NCBI GenBank assembly: GCA_965227335.1 | Contig: CBDDFV010000006.1 | Location: 124,001-188,000 of the forward strand | Reading direction: 5' to 3' | Length of the DNA stretch: 64,000 nt | From: CBDDFV01 sp965227335 | GTDB lineage: Bacteria; Planctomycetota; Phycisphaerae; Phycisphaerales; SM1A02 | Shown here: positions 63,301-64,000 of the stretch, in pieces | Numbering within the stretch: the stretch's first letter is position 1 | How the letters are laid out: the number at the start of each line of letters is the position of its first letter | Program-made: the position numbers and the translations under genes | The notes under the pieces: generated by a model | What the model was told of the DNA's origin: nothing | Databases searched by the model: none | The model's input: only the letters and a program-made list of their open reading frames with translations

Positions 63301-64000
63301 TCACGCCGCGGCCTGCTCGGTGATGTGCTCCTCTGCCGGGAGGAGCACGGCGTCGAGGATGCGGGCTGCGGTCTTCTGGACGCGGTCGAGCACCTTGGCC
63401 AGCAACTCGGCGTTGCCGCCGTAGCTCTGGATGTAGTCGCTGCACGCGGTGCCGGGCGTGAGCCCGATGCCGGTGCACACGGCGTGTGCGGTCGCTTCGG
63501 CTTCGAGTTCACGCGTGGTCTTGTCGCCACGCTGAACGTTCTCGCCGTGGTGCAGCATCTCGTGAGCCAACTCGTGCACCAGCACCGAGAAGCACTCGGC
63601 ATCGCCGAGGCTTGCTTGCAATGTGATGGAGCCGCCGCGGCTCACGCCGAGCGGCCCGCCGAGGTCATCGACGGTGTCGAGCGTGATGCCGATGGACGCC
63701 ACGAAGTCGCGGAGCAGCTCCAGGTGCTCGCCGGGCGTGCCCTGCATCGCGGCGGGTTCGGGCAACTCCTCGCCATCGGTCTGCGACAGGTCGAAGACGC
63801 TGGCCGCTTTGAAGCGGAGCACTTTCTCGGGGTCGCCGCCGTTGTCGCTGTCGTTCTTGAGCATCATCGGGGCGATGATGGTGATGCCCTTCTCGCCCTT
63901 GCGTACCTGACGGCCCAGCTTCTGCCACGCCCGGTACCCAGCGACATGCGTCGCGTCGGGCCGCTGGGAAAGGATGAGCATCACGTTCCCGAAGCTGTAG
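63301..64000 (-). CDS. ArdC-like antirestriction protein (N-terminus beyond window)
   Basis: About 232 aa are visible; the frame continues off the right edge, where it reads YSFGNVMLILSQRPDATHV, the N-terminal ArdC motif. Then AWQKLGRQVRKGEKGITII (the conserved K-G-E-K-G) and a zinc-metallopeptidase HELAHEMLHHGENVQRGDK (HExxH) with downstream EAEATAHAVC. ArdC proteins protect incoming single-stranded plasmid DNA from restriction, in line with the relaxase and T4CP nearby. The C-terminal tail ends in a helix. Confidence 0.9.
   Translation of the reverse strand, partial: YSFGNVMLILSQRPDATHVAGYRAWQKLGRQVRKGEKGITIIAPMMLKNDSDNGGDPEKVLRFKAASVFDLSQTDGEELPEPAAMQGTPGEHLELLRDFVASIGITLDTVDDLGGPLGVSRGGSITLQASLGDAECFSVLVHELAHEMLHHGENVQRGDKTTRELEAEATAHAVCTGIGLTPGTACSDYIQSYGGNAELLAKVLDRVQKTAARILDAVLLPAEEHITEQAAA

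Overview
The window is GC-rich bacterial DNA, most likely from a planctomycete of the Phycisphaerae type. Three things point there: dockerin-like GD/ADL calcium-repeat tails on secreted proteins (3.7-11.7 kb and 34.9-36.1 kb), a giant RHS/YD-repeat secreted protein beside DUF1573, and an integrase-type transposase fragment of a kind frequent in planctomycetes. The assignment is inferred from protein style alone.

Layout. (1) 0-2.3 kb is probably backbone: an ECF sigma factor, a small regulator-like protein and the start of a TPR protein, all on the minus strand, followed by a TIGR02391-like remnant. (2) A 216-bp imperfect direct repeat lies at 2391-2606 and 42221-42436. Each copy contains the 3' half of a tRNA-Gly(GCC), from the anticodon loop to the discriminator base, plus its terminator. 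I read these as attachment sites of tandem integrated elements, with the intact tRNA beyond the right edge. (3) 3.3-12.8 kb (minus) holds DUF1573 protein, a 2,669-aa RHS protein and a lipoprotein. The divergent 13.0-23.6 kb operon (plus) encodes a nearly complete type II secretion-like machine (GspD, E, F, G, H, I, J, K and C/L/M-like proteins plus a TPR lipoprotein). The two operons share one intergenic region with a 16-bp palindrome. (4) 23.8-34.9 kb is phage- or satellite-like: GpA-type terminase, small terminase, HARE-HTH protein, ParB-methyltransferase, excisionase-like HTH genes, CHC2/TOPRIM primase-ATPase and a tyrosine integrase, with no capsid, portal or tail gene. (5) 34.9-37.6 kb holds a beta-helix dockerin-like protein, an integrase 3' remnant and an IS3-family element inserted in it. 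(6) 37.6-42.2 kb is one large STAND-type NTPase with an N-terminal nuclease-like domain (Avs-like).

(7) Right of the second repeat is an integrative mobilizable or conjugative element. Its integrase is at 42.6 kb. Next come four minus-strand genes that can form one operon: a short Argonaute system of the SPARDA type (DUF4365/DREN-APAZ plus short pAgo), then Gabija (gajA, gajB). At 50.5-51.7 kb is a highly structured non-coding region. A near-canonical 34-nt group II intron domain V lies UPSTREAM of a long domain-I-like region, with no reverse transcriptase, so this is a candidate circularly permuted group II intron. It is followed by an unrecognised 230-aa protein gene. (8) 53-64 kb carries transfer functions: VirD4/TraD-like coupling ATPase, a membrane partner, a MobF/TrwC relaxase whose helicase Walker A is eroded, and ArdC-like antirestriction proteins, the last running off the window.

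The best candidates for something new are the permuted intron with its downstream protein, the fused SPARDA-Gabija defence operon on a mobile element, the Avs-like nuclease-STAND gene at the neighbouring island junction, and the RHS/T2SS secretion module lying between two tRNA-Gly att-like repeats.
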